A stretch of DNA of 8,222 bases from Sphingobacterium thalpophilum. GTDB taxonomy: Bacteria > Bacteroidota > Bacteroidia > Flavobacteriales > Flavobacteriaceae. This document shows positions 1 through 6,306 of this stretch, one piece after another (position 1 is the first letter of the stretch; each line of letters begins with the position of its first letter). The stretch lies in NCBI GenBank assembly GCA_943328865.2, contig CALQBR020000043.1, positions 1 to 8,222 of the forward strand. Reading direction: 5' to 3'. The notes under the pieces were generated by a model. It was not told the origin of the DNA, did not search any database, and saw nothing but the letters and a program-made list of their open reading frames with translations. The position numbers and the translations under genes were made by a program.

Positions 1-452
1 CCAATTTCGTTGGCAATAATGGTTTTTATGATTTCTATTTGTTCAATAATATGACCTGTTGCAGTAGGTTCGATACTGGGCGGTAAAAAGTTGAATTCAT
101 TCAAAATATCGTGAAAATCTACCGTGTAGCGCTGAACTACTTCCATCGGTTCCAATTGCTCCAAACGGGCCTTTTTTGCTATTTTGTCTTCTCCCTCGTC
201 TACATCATCTACGATATGTCCGACATCAGTAATATTTCTAACGTAACGGACTTTGTAACCCAAGTGTTTTAGGTATCTAAAAATAACGTCAAACGACATA
301 AAAGTCCGCACATTACCAAGATGCACATTGCTATACACTGTTGGACCACATACATACATTCCCACATTTCCGTCGTTAATTGGCGTAAAAACTTCTTTCT
401 CTCCCGAAAGAGAATTGTATATTTTTAGGGTTTGTGTTTTGTATAATGGCAT
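1..452 (-). CDS. cysS: Cysteinyl-tRNA synthetase, N-terminal part (cut by window start)
   Basis: Class I aminoacyl-tRNA synthetase that attaches cysteine to tRNA-Cys in the cytoplasm. About 150 N-terminal residues are visible, starting [15 protein letters not shown]; the rest lies beyond position 1. The start of the Rossmann catalytic domain is diagnostic: CGPTVY at about residues 35-40, whose Cys is the first ligand of the active-site zinc in this family, directly followed by the HIGH-type signature HLGN (44-47) in the context HLGNVRTF. The family motif RNITDVGH comes about 20 residues later. The KMSKS loop, the remaining zinc ligands and the anticodon-binding region are outside the window. 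The ATG at 450-452 matches the usual family N-terminus; no Shine-Dalgarno is visible, as is normal in flavobacteria. It lies 125 bp downstream of folE on the same strand, and the gap holds a large palindrome, so co-transcription is plausible but not certain. Identification is secure. Confidence 0.96.
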   Translation of the reverse strand, partial: MPLYKTQTLKIYNSLSGEKEVFTPINDGNVGMYVCGPTVYSNVHLGNVRTFMSFDVIFRYLKHLGYKVRYVRNITDVGHIVDDVDEGEDKIAKKARLEQLEPMEVVQRYTVDFHDILNEFNFLPPSIEPTATGHIIEQIEIIKTIIANEI

Positions 453-470
453 TTGTATTGTTTTTTTTGA

Positions 471-546
471 AGCTATTCCTGCTATTCGCTTTATCTTTTG
501 CTGCTAAAGAAAGCAGCAAAAGGATGCCGCTGCTATCAGGGCTAAG
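471..546. repeat. REP-like palindromic element between folE and cysS
   Basis: The core is a perfect 10-bp inverted repeat: CTTTTGCTGC at 495-504 and GCAGCAAAAG at 513-522, with an 8-base spacer. Flanks continue as an imperfect inverted repeat: CCTGCTA (478-484) faces TATCAGG (534-540), and the outermost arms around 474-476 and 542-544 still partly pair. The whole folds into one long interrupted hairpin in either strand. It has no U-tract, so it is not a classical terminator. It is locally richer in G and C than the surrounding intergenic DNA. From memory, flavobacterial genomes carry many intergenic elements of this layout (a segment like TAGCCCTGATAGCAGCGG, an internal hairpin, then a segment like GATAAAGCGAATAGCAGG on the minus strand), but I cannot confirm copy number here. 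It could affect readthrough from folE into cysS or mRNA stability. Confidence 0.6.
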
Positions 547-578
547 TCATAATAGTGGCTATTACCGTTGAATGACTT
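544..578 (-). other. Nested hairpin at the 3' end of folE
   Basis: AAGTCAT (544-550) and ATGACTT (572-578) form a 7-bp inverted repeat. Inside it a second stem, AATAG (551-555) with CTATT (559-563), closes a three-base loop. The outer arm touches the first base of the folE stop codon complement. In the folE transcript this would give a stacked hairpin with an 8-base bulge right after the stop codon, and the REP-like palindrome follows. There is no U-tract, so a role in 3'-end protection or attenuation is only an inference. Confidence 0.35.
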
Positions 579-1249
579 TAGAACTTAGTCTCTAATTTGA
601 TGTAATCTAAAAATTCTCTTCTGGTTTGTTCTTCTTTAAATTTACCTCCAAATTCAGAAGTTACAGTGCTGCTTTCAATATCGCCAATTCCTCTTGAATT
701 AACACATAAATGCTTGGCATCAATCACACAAGCCACATCTTCTGTGTTTAGTGCTTTTTGCAATTCCTGAACAATTTGCATAGTTAGTCTTTCCTGTACT
801 TGGGGTCTTTTGGCATAATAATTCACAATGCGATTCATTTTGGAAAGACCAATCACCCGACCACTTGAGATATAAGCAACATGGGCTCTTCCTATGATAG
901 GCAATAAATGATGCTCACAAGTAGAATAAACCGTAATGTTTTTTTCTACCAACATTTCACCATATTTGTAATTATTGTCAAAAGTAGAGGAACCTGGTTT
1001 TTTATCAGGATCTAAACCACCAAAAATTTCTTTTACAAACATTTTAGCAACACGATTTGGAGTTCCTTTCATACTGTCATCTGTCAAATCCATTCCAAGG
1101 GTCAAAAGGATGTTTTCCACATCTTTCTTAATTCGCTCAATTTTCTGGTCGTCAGAAAGCGCAAAAGCATCTTTTCTTACTGGGTTTTGTGCATTTGTAG
1201 CAATATGGTTGTCTCCAATTTCATCTTGAAAATCGTTGTTGTTTATCAT
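578..1249 (-). CDS. folE: GTP cyclohydrolase I
   Basis: Catalyses GTP to 7,8-dihydroneopterin triphosphate plus formate, the entry step to tetrahydrofolate and other pterins, in the cytoplasm as a toroidal homodecamer. With the ATG at 1247-1249 the product has 223 residues, near the 222 of the E. coli enzyme. All hallmark residues are visible: STCEHHLLP gives C111, catalytic-region H113 and zinc ligand H114; HLCVNSRGI gives H180 and the third zinc ligand C182; RVIGLSKMNRIVNYYAKRPQ (131-150) and QERLT complete the GTP-binding core. These fall within one residue of the E. coli positions. The first roughly 35 residues are a variable, Asn/Asp-rich extension, usual for flavobacteria. A TTG at 1250-1252 directly before the ATG could also be read as a start, but ATG is preferred. 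A -7-like promoter box lies about 38 bp upstream, and cysS follows downstream on the same strand. Confidence 0.97.
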   Translation of the reverse strand: MINNNDFQDEIGDNHIATNAQNPVRKDAFALSDDQKIERIKKDVENILLTLGMDLTDDSMKGTPNRVAKMFVKEIFGGLDPDKKPGSSTFDNNYKYGEMLVEKNITVYSTCEHHLLPIIGRAHVAYISSGRVIGLSKMNRIVNYYAKRPQVQERLTMQIVQELQKALNTEDVACVIDAKHLCVNSRGIGDIESSTVTSEFGGKFKEEQTRREFLDYIKLETKF

Positions 1250-1287
1250 CAATCAGGATATTATAAGTAGGTTTTAATTTCGATGGG

Positions 1288-1295
1288 CAAAGATA
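1288..1295 (-). promoter_or_regulatory. Candidate -7 box for folE
   Basis: On the minus strand this reads TATCTTTG, a full match to the Bacteroidota -7 consensus TAnnTTTG. It would place the transcript start roughly 30 bases before the folE ATG. The -33 element is poor: the nearest upstream TTG is only 12 bases away instead of about 17-23. The call rests on the -7 box and its position. Confidence 0.45.
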
Positions 1296-1420
1296 ATTAA
1301 TAATACCCAATCCGATTATATGTATTTAAAAATTAAATAAAAATGTACTTGTTGCTGCTGCAATGGTAATGCTTGCCCTAAAACCGATTTTACCTCCTCA
1401 TTTTATCGCTTGCCCCACCA

Positions 1421-1456
1421 CAAATAAAAAAACCTGTAAGAATCTTACAGGTTTTA
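1421..1456 (-). terminator. Rho-independent terminator of the aminotransferase gene
   Basis: A perfect 12-bp inverted repeat, AAAACCTGTAAG (1429-1440) and CTTACAGGTTTT (1444-1455), has a three-base loop. Read on the minus strand it begins about 20 bases after the aminotransferase stop codon, and the stem runs into an uninterrupted run of T followed by ATTTG. It separates the aminotransferase from the downstream folE-cysS unit. On the plus strand the trailing sequence also has a T run (about 1462-1469), but no plus-strand gene ends nearby. Confidence 0.9.
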
Positions 1457-1475
1457 GTATCATTTTTTTGAGAAA

Positions 1476-2669
1476 TTACTTAGAATTGTATGCGATTATC
1501 GCCGCTTTTAGGATTTCAACAGAACGAATTAAATCTTCTTTTTTAAGAACATAAGCAATTCTAACTTCATTTAATCCAACTCCAGGAGTAGAGTAAAAAC
1601 CAGCTGCAGGCGCTACCATTACTGTTTCGCCATTTAAATCGTATGTTTCTAACAACCATTGTGCAAATTTATCGGCATTATCAATCGGTAACTGGGCGAT
1701 ACAATAAAAAGCACCTTTTGGATTGGCTACTTTTACACCTTCAATTTTATTCAATTCAGTGATTAAGGTATCTCTACGATCTTTGTATTCTGTGATCACC
1801 TCGTCAAAATAGCTTTGAGGGGTTTCTAAAGCCGCTTCGCTAGCAATTTGAGCAAAAGTAGGTGGACTTAATCGCGCTTGAGCAAATTTCATTGCAGTAG
1901 CCATAAGGTCTTTGTTTTTTGAAACAATACAACCAATTCTTGCACCACACATACTGTAACGCTTTGAAACAGAATCAATCATAATCGCATGTTCTTCTAA
2001 TCCAGGAATATTCATCACTGAATAATGAACATCACCATCATAAGTAAATTCACGATATACTTCATCAGCAATTAAGAATAAATCGTGTTTTTTTACCAAT
2101 TCCGCCAATTGTAACATTTCTTCTTTAGAATACAAGTAACCTGTTGGGTTTCCTGGATTACAAATCAAAATGGCTTTGGTTTTTGGAGTGATTAATTTTT
2201 CAAAATCAGCAATTGGAGGCAAAGCAAACCCTGTTTCAATCGTAGAAATAACAGGAACTACTTTCACGCCAGAGGCCGTTGAAAAACCATTGTAGTTGGC
2301 GTAAAATGGTTCTGGAATGATAATCTCATCTCCATGATCCATTGTGCTTCCCATAGCAAAAAGCAAAGCTTCTGATCCACCAGTGGTAATGATGATATCG
2401 GCAACTTCAATCGGCAGACCATGATTTTTATAATATTGGGATAATTTATTTCTGTAGCTTTCAAAACCAGCAGAATGACTGTATTCTAAAACCTTGATGT
2501 CAAGATTTTTGATAGAATTCATGGCTACTTCCGGGGTTTTAATATCGGGTTGACCAATGTTTAGATGATAGACTTTATTCCCTTTCTTTTTAGCAATATC
2601 TGCATAAGGCACCAATTTTCTGATTGGTGATTCGGGCATCTGGTTTCCTTTGTTTGATACTTTTGGCAT
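1476..2669 (-). CDS. PLP-dependent class I/II aminotransferase (aspartate aminotransferase-like)
   Basis: Cytoplasmic fold-type I transaminase that moves an amino group between an amino acid and a 2-oxo acid; aspartate with 2-oxoglutarate is the likeliest pair, but the substrate cannot be fixed from sequence. Numbered from the ATG at 2667-2669 the protein has 397 residues, normal for the family. Motifs in order: YHLNIGQPD (34-42), TGGSEAL (96-102), NPGNPTG (171-177), the PLP-pyridine Asp in ADEVY (201-205), the PLP Schiff-base lysine K236 in SVSKRYSMCGARIG, and the carboxylate-binding Arg R370 in NEVRIAY. The reading frame stays open to an ATG at 2717, adding 16 residues (MFFKKNSQICTSKHQI). 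That extension has no family counterpart I recall, and a possible promoter box lies between the two ATGs, so 2669 is preferred. Terminators bound the gene on both sides, suggesting a single-gene transcript. Confidence 0.93.
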   Translation of the reverse strand: MPKVSNKGNQMPESPIRKLVPYADIAKKKGNKVYHLNIGQPDIKTPEVAMNSIKNLDIKVLEYSHSAGFESYRNKLSQYYKNHGLPIEVADIIITTGGSEALLFAMGSTMDHGDEIIIPEPFYANYNGFSTASGVKVVPVISTIETGFALPPIADFEKLITPKTKAILICNPGNPTGYLYSKEEMLQLAELVKKHDLFLIADEVYREFTYDGDVHYSVMNIPGLEEHAIMIDSVSKRYSMCGARIGCIVSKNKDLMATAMKFAQARLSPPTFAQIASEAALETPQSYFDEVITEYKDRRDTLITELNKIEGVKVANPKGAFYCIAQLPIDNADKFAQWLLETYDLNGETVMVAPAAGFYSTPGVGLNEVRIAYVLKKEDLIRSVEILKAAIIAYNSK

Positions 2670-2688
2670 GATTTGATGTTTTGAAGTA

Positions 2689-2696
2689 CAAATTTG
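2689..2696 (-). promoter_or_regulatory. Weak candidate -7 box for the aminotransferase gene
   Basis: The palindromic octamer CAAATTTG differs from TAnnTTTG at one base and sits 20 bases upstream of the preferred ATG at 2669. No clear TTG lies at the -33 distance. If used, the transcript would begin inside the longer reading frame and exclude the ATG at 2717. Confidence 0.25.
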
Positions 2697-2738
2697 CGAA
2701 TTTTTTTTAAAGAACATCCATTTGAATCCTAATATTAT

Positions 2739-2768
2739 AAAAAAAAAGCACTTCGATTGAAGTACTTT
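2739..2768 (-). terminator. Rho-independent terminator of the DUF1573 gene
   Basis: On the minus strand, AAGTACTTC and GAAGTGCTT (2767 down to 2746) form a 9-bp stem with one U-G wobble and a four-base loop, followed by a run of nine T. It starts about 55 bases after the DUF1573 stop codon and lies before the aminotransferase promoter region, so it isolates the two genes. Confidence 0.88.
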
Positions 2769-2822
2769 AATTTTATTGACTAATTTGTGGGATAGATTTA
2801 TTATTTTAAATAGATGATTTTT

Positions 2823-3212
2823 CTATTTGGTGATCACCTCACCTTTTATTTTTAGTGTAATTCTCCCTGCTTCATGATTCACCGCATTAGATTCAACGGT
2901 AATAGTTTTTCTAATTGGACCTGGGTTCATATTATATTTGACGTCAATTTTACCAGTCTTACCAGGCATTATTTGTTCTGTGGGTTTTGTAGGGACGGTA
3001 CAGCCACAAGTTGACTGAACATTTGTAATGATTAAAGGCGCATCTCCCGTATTTTTAAATTCAAATGTACGAATACCATTATCAGAATCTTTTGATACGC
3101 TACCATAATCAATTGTATTGTCCTGAGCCATAAATTCAATTTTTGGACCCGATTGAGCAAATCCAAACCAATTAAATCCCACGATGACTAGTAAAAACAA
3201 TATCTTTTTCAT
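2823..3212 (-). CDS. Small exported DUF1573 domain protein
   Basis: Protein of 129 residues. Residues 1-20 (MKKILFLLVIVGFNWFGFAQ) form a standard signal peptide with probable cleavage around FAQ, so the mature protein of about 110 residues is periplasmic or secreted; there is no lipobox Cys. The rest is one DUF1573 domain, an immunoglobulin-like beta-sandwich common in Bacteroidota: YGSVSKDSDNGIRTFEFKN (36-54), NTGDAPLIITNVQSTCGC, then a PGKTGKIDVKYN strand. The family signature STCGCTVP (67-74) carries the CxC pair C69 and C71. The molecular role of the family is unknown, and the CxC could bind metal or form a disulfide. The gene is flanked by its own terminator and by the divergent valS promoter region, so it appears to be transcribed alone. 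Family assignment is firm; function is not. Confidence 0.9.
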   Translation of the reverse strand: MKKILFLLVIVGFNWFGFAQSGPKIEFMAQDNTIDYGSVSKDSDNGIRTFEFKNTGDAPLIITNVQSTCGCTVPTKPTEQIMPGKTGKIDVKYNMNPGPIRKTITVESNAVNHEAGRITLKIKGEVITK

Positions 3213-3304
3213 TACAATTCCTTGTTTTATTTATTAATGTAAAATTAGTTCTTTTAATTAATTTACAAATATTTAATTCGCTTTTTATACTGTTCATAAT
3301 TATT

Positions 3305-3312
3305 TACTTTTG
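3305..3312 (+). promoter_or_regulatory. Candidate -7 box for valS
   Basis: TACTTTTG is an exact match to the Bacteroidota consensus TAnnTTTG. The -33 position, 19 bases upstream, holds only a T run (3282-3286) rather than TTG. A transcript from here would have a leader of about 155 bases before the valS ATG, containing the direct repeats at 3311-3336 and the hairpin at 3391-3413. Confidence 0.5.
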
Positions 3313-3336
3313 TACCACTTTCAAAAAGTGTACCAC
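3311..3336. repeat. Direct repeat pair TGTACCAC with internal inverted repeat
   Basis: TGTACCAC occurs at 3311-3318 and again at 3329-3336, 18 bases start to start. Between and overlapping them, CACTTT (3316-3321) and AAAGTG (3325-3330) form an inverted repeat with a three-base spacer. The cluster begins at the last two bases of the valS -7 box, so it would span the predicted transcription start, where an operator could sit. Chance similarity in an AT-rich region cannot be excluded. Confidence 0.4.
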
Positions 3337-3390
3337 AATCCGATTTGACTTTACGAGCAATCAGTTTGGGACTTTTTGTAATTCATTTTT

Positions 3391-3413
3391 CTGCTGATGC
3401 TTACTGTCAGCAG
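3391..3413 (+). other. Hairpin in the presumed valS leader
   Basis: CTGCTGA (3391-3397) pairs perfectly with TCAGCAG (3407-3413); two further wobble pairs could shorten the nine-base loop to five. It lies about 65 bases before the valS ATG. It is not followed by a U-tract (the next bases are TATAAGTAAAAAAG), so it does not look like a terminator or attenuator. Confidence 0.4.
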
Positions 3414-3476
3414 TATAAGTAAAAAAGAGAATTCAACCCGATTATTAAAATAATAGATTAACAAATCCATCCGAAA

Positions 3477-6110
3477 ATGACAATTCCATCACAATTCGAC
3501 GCCAAAACCATAGAAGATAAATGGTATGAATACTGGATGAAGAACAATTACTTTCATTCTACACCTGACCATAGAACGCCCTATACCATTGTAATTCCAC
3601 CACCTAACGTGACTGGAGTATTGCACATGGGGCATATGTTGAATAATACCATTCAAGATGTTTTGATACGTCGTGCGCGATTAAAAGGGTTTAACGCTTG
3701 TTGGGTTCCTGGCACGGATCACGCATCAATTGCCACAGAAGCCAAAGTAGTCGCTAAGTTAAAAGCGGAAGGTATTCACAAAAATGACCTGACCCGCGAA
3801 GAATTTTTAGCTCATGCTTGGGAATGGACTGACAAATATGGTGGTGTTATTTTAGATCAGTTAAAAAAGTTAGGAGCATCCTGCGATTGGGATAGAACTA
3901 AGTTTACAATGGATCCTGATATGTCTGCCTCTGTAATCCGTTCTTTTGTCGATTTGCATAAAAAAGGAATGATTTATCGCGGGTTTAGAATGGTAAATTG
4001 GGATCCTGAAGCTAAAACAACCTTGTCGGACGAGGAAGTTATTTATGAAGAACAACAAGGAAAATTATATTTCCTAAAATATAAAATAGAAGGCACTGAA
4101 GACTTTTTAACCGTTGCTACGACCCGTCCTGAAACTATTTTTGGTGATTCTGCTATTTGTATCAACCCAAATGATGAGCGTTTTAAACATTTAAAAGGTA
4201 AAAAAGCCATTGTCCCGATTTGCGGAAGGGTAATTCCAATAATAGAAGATGAGTATGTAGATATCGAGTTCGGTACTGGATGTCTTAAAGTGACTCCTGC
4301 ACACGATATGAATGATAAGACCTTAGGAGAGAAACACCATTTAGAAGTGATTGATATTTTTAATGAAGATGCCTCCTTAAATGCTTTCGGATTGCATTAT
4401 CAGGGTAAAGATCGTTTTGTAGTTCGTGAAGAAATTGCTTTGGAATTAGAAAAAACGGGTGCTTTAGCAAAAACAGAAATCCATTTAAATAAGGTAGGCA
4501 CTTCTGAAAGAACCAAAGCGGTCATCGAGCCTCGTTTGTCAGACCAATGGTTCTTGAAAATGGAAGATTTGGTAAAACCAGCCATCAAAGCCGTTTTGGA
4601 AGACGATGAAATTAAATTATATCCAAAAAAATTCGAGAATACCTACCGCCATTGGTTAGAAAATATTCGCGATTGGAATATCTCCCGTCAATTGTGGTGG
4701 GGACAACAGATTCCGGCTTATTATTTTGGAGCAGGAAAAGAAGATTATGTAGTAGCTGAATCCAAAGAAGAAGCTTTAGCATTGGCTAAAACCAAATCCA
4801 ACAACTTGCAATTGACTATTGAAGACCTGACACAAGACAAAGATGCCTTGGATACTTGGTTTTCGTCTTGGTTATGGCCTATGGCAGTTTTCGGCGGAAT
4901 TATGAATCCTGAGAACGAAGATTTTAAATATTATTATCCAACCAATGACTTAGTGACAGGTCCAGATATTTTGTTTTTCTGGGTAGCAAGAATGATTATT
5001 GCAGGTTATGAATACACGGGTAAAAAACCATTTACCAATGTTTATCTTACAGGTTTGGTTCGTGACAAGCAAAGACGTAAAATGTCAAAATCACTTGGGA
5101 ATTCTCCAGATCCATTGGATTTGATTGATAAATTTGGTGCTGATGGGGTTCGTGTCGGATTGTTGTTGAGTGCTTCGGCAGGAAATGACATCATGTTTGA
5201 CGAGGATTTATGCAACCAAGGTAAAGCCTTTACCAATAAAATTTGGAACGCCTTTCGATTGATAAAAGGGTGGGAGGTAAGCGAAACGATTCCGCAACCA
5301 GAATCTTCAAAAGTAGCCATCGAGTGGTATGAAGCAAAGTTGCAACAAACATTATTGGAAATAGATGATAACTTTGAAAAGTACAGAATTTCTGATGCTT
5401 TGATGGGTATTTACAAACTCGTTTGGGATGACTTTTGTTCTTGGTTTTTGGAAATGATCAAACCAGCATACCAACAACCAATCGATAAAGTTACGTTTGA
5501 CAAGGCGATCGAAATGCTTGAGAATAACTTGAAATTACTACATCCTTTCATGCCATTTTTAACAGAAGAAATCTGGCATCTTATTACAGAAAGAACCGCA
5601 GAGCAGGCTTTGATTATTTCACAATGGCCTGCTTTGAAACCATTTAATAAAAGTTTAATTGCCGATTTCGAAAGTGCCACCGAAGTGATTTCAGGAATTA
5701 GAACCATCAGAAAAGACAAGAACATTCCATTTAAAGAGGCCATTGATTTAAAAGTGGTAAACAATGATCATCTTTCGGTGTATTTTGATACGGTTGTTGC
5801 CAAATTAGGAAATATCACCACATTGGAGTATGTTTCTGATAAAGTAGAGGGTGCTTTGTCTTTCCGAGTGAAATCTAATGAATATTTTATTCCAATTACT
5901 GGTTCGATCAATATTGAGGAAGAAATCGCCAAATTATCCGAAGAATTATCATATACCCAAGGATTTTTAAAGTCAGTACAAGCCAAATTGTCTAACGAGA
6001 AATTCGTTGGTGGCGCTCCCGAGAAAGTATTAAACAACGAAAAACAAAAAGAAGCCGATGCTTTGTCAAAAATTGCAACGATTGAGCAAAGTTTGGCAGG
6101 TTTGAGATAA
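3477..6110 (+). CDS. valS: Valyl-tRNA synthetase
   Basis: Class I synthetase that charges tRNA-Val with valine and hydrolyses mischarged threonine; cytoplasmic and essential. Complete at 877 residues, the usual size in Bacteroidota. Landmarks in order: PPPNVTGVLHMGH (41-53) with the HIGH motif HMGH (50-53); the CP1 editing domain with TTRPET (215-220) and GTGCLKVTPAHD (266-277); RDWNISRQLWWGQQIPAYYF (398-417), characteristic of ValRS; DTWFSSWLWP (459-468); TGPDILFFWVARM (494-506); and KMSKS (535-539), followed by LGNSPDPLDLI. The anticodon-binding helical domain follows (about 615-770), with WDDFCSWFLEMIKP and HPFMPFLTEEIWH. The last 65 or so residues are charged and helical (EEEIAKLSEELSYTQGFLKS), matching the C-terminal coiled-coil arm that contacts tRNA. 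Start is the first ATG of the frame, at the family N-terminus (MTIPSQFDAKTIEDKWYEYW). It is a single-gene unit ending in a strong terminator. Confidence 0.98.
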   Translation: MTIPSQFDAKTIEDKWYEYWMKNNYFHSTPDHRTPYTIVIPPPNVTGVLHMGHMLNNTIQDVLIRRARLKGFNACWVPGTDHASIATEAKVVAKLKAEGIHKNDLTREEFLAHAWEWTDKYGGVILDQLKKLGASCDWDRTKFTMDPDMSASVIRSFVDLHKKGMIYRGFRMVNWDPEAKTTLSDEEVIYEEQQGKLYFLKYKIEGTEDFLTVATTRPETIFGDSAICINPNDERFKHLKGKKAIVPICGRVIPIIEDEYVDIEFGTGCLKVTPAHDMNDKTLGEKHHLEVIDIFNEDASLNAFGLHYQGKDRFVVREEIALELEKTGALAKTEIHLNKVGTSERTKAVIEPRLSDQWFLKMEDLVKPAIKAVLEDDEIKLYPKKFENTYRHWLENIRDWNISRQLWWGQQIPAYYFGAGKEDYVVAESKEEALALAKTKSNNLQLTIEDLTQDKDALDTWFSSWLWPMAVFGGIMNPENEDFKYYYPTNDLVTGPDILFFWVARMIIAGYEYTGKKPFTNVYLTGLVRDKQRRKMSKSLGNSPDPLDLIDKFGADGVRVGLLLSASAGNDIMFDEDLCNQGKAFTNKIWNAFRLIKGWEVSETIPQPESSKVAIEWYEAKLQQTLLEIDDNFEKYRISDALMGIYKLVWDDFCSWFLEMIKPAYQQPIDKVTFDKAIEMLENNLKLLHPFMPFLTEEIWHLITERTAEQALIISQWPALKPFNKSLIADFESATEVISGIRTIRKDKNIPFKEAIDLKVVNNDHLSVYFDTVVAKLGNITTLEYVSDKVEGALSFRVKSNEYFIPITGSINIEEEIAKLSEELSYTQGFLKSVQAKLSNEKFVGGAPEKVLNNEKQKEADALSKIATIEQSLAGLR

Positions 6111-6131
6111 GCCTATTCCTAATCAAATTAG

Positions 6132-6163
6132 AATGTCCCTTTTTTTGGGACATTTTTTATTTT
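6132..6163 (+). terminator. Rho-independent terminator of valS
   Basis: AATGTCCC (6132-6139) and GGGACATT (6147-6154) form a perfect 8-bp stem around a seven-T loop, followed by TTTTATTTT. It begins 21 bases after the valS stop codon. Confidence 0.92.
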
Positions 6164-6281
6164 AGAATTGAAGGCTACGAATCATTTAAAATAGTAAGGA
6201 CTTGAAGTTAAAGAATTAGTTAAATTTTAAGTTAATTTATAATTAGCAAGTCTTCATTTTATCTATTTTTATCAGAAATTG

Positions 6282-6289
6282 TAACTTTA
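6282..6289 (+). promoter_or_regulatory. Candidate -7 box for the secreted protein gene
   Basis: TAACTTTA matches TAnnTTTG except for the last base. It would set the transcript start close to position 6295, almost on top of the first ATG of the frame, which favours the second ATG at 6307. No clear TTG is seen at the -33 distance. Confidence 0.3.
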
Positions 6290-6306
6290 GTGCAATGCAA
6301 CAGATT

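Noticed and set aside
975..1229. Open frame on the plus strand inside folE
   Set aside because: It lies antisense to the highly conserved folE and its translation has no recognisable features; it is a shadow frame.
1250..1252. TTG as the folE start
   Set aside because: An ATG follows immediately and there is no ribosome-binding signal to favour TTG; the difference is a single residue.
1363..1554. Short plus-strand frame across the aminotransferase terminator
   Set aside because: It runs through the terminator hairpin and into the 3' end of the aminotransferase gene on the other strand; nothing suggests translation.
3313..3476. T-box riboswitch in the valS leader
   Set aside because: No T-box consensus or antiterminator/terminator pair is present, the leader hairpin lacks a U-tract, and T-boxes are typical of Firmicutes rather than Bacteroidota.
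3870..6037. Several minus-strand open frames of 62-117 codons inside valS
   Set aside because: valS is intact and well conserved across this span; the antisense frames have no family motifs or start signals.
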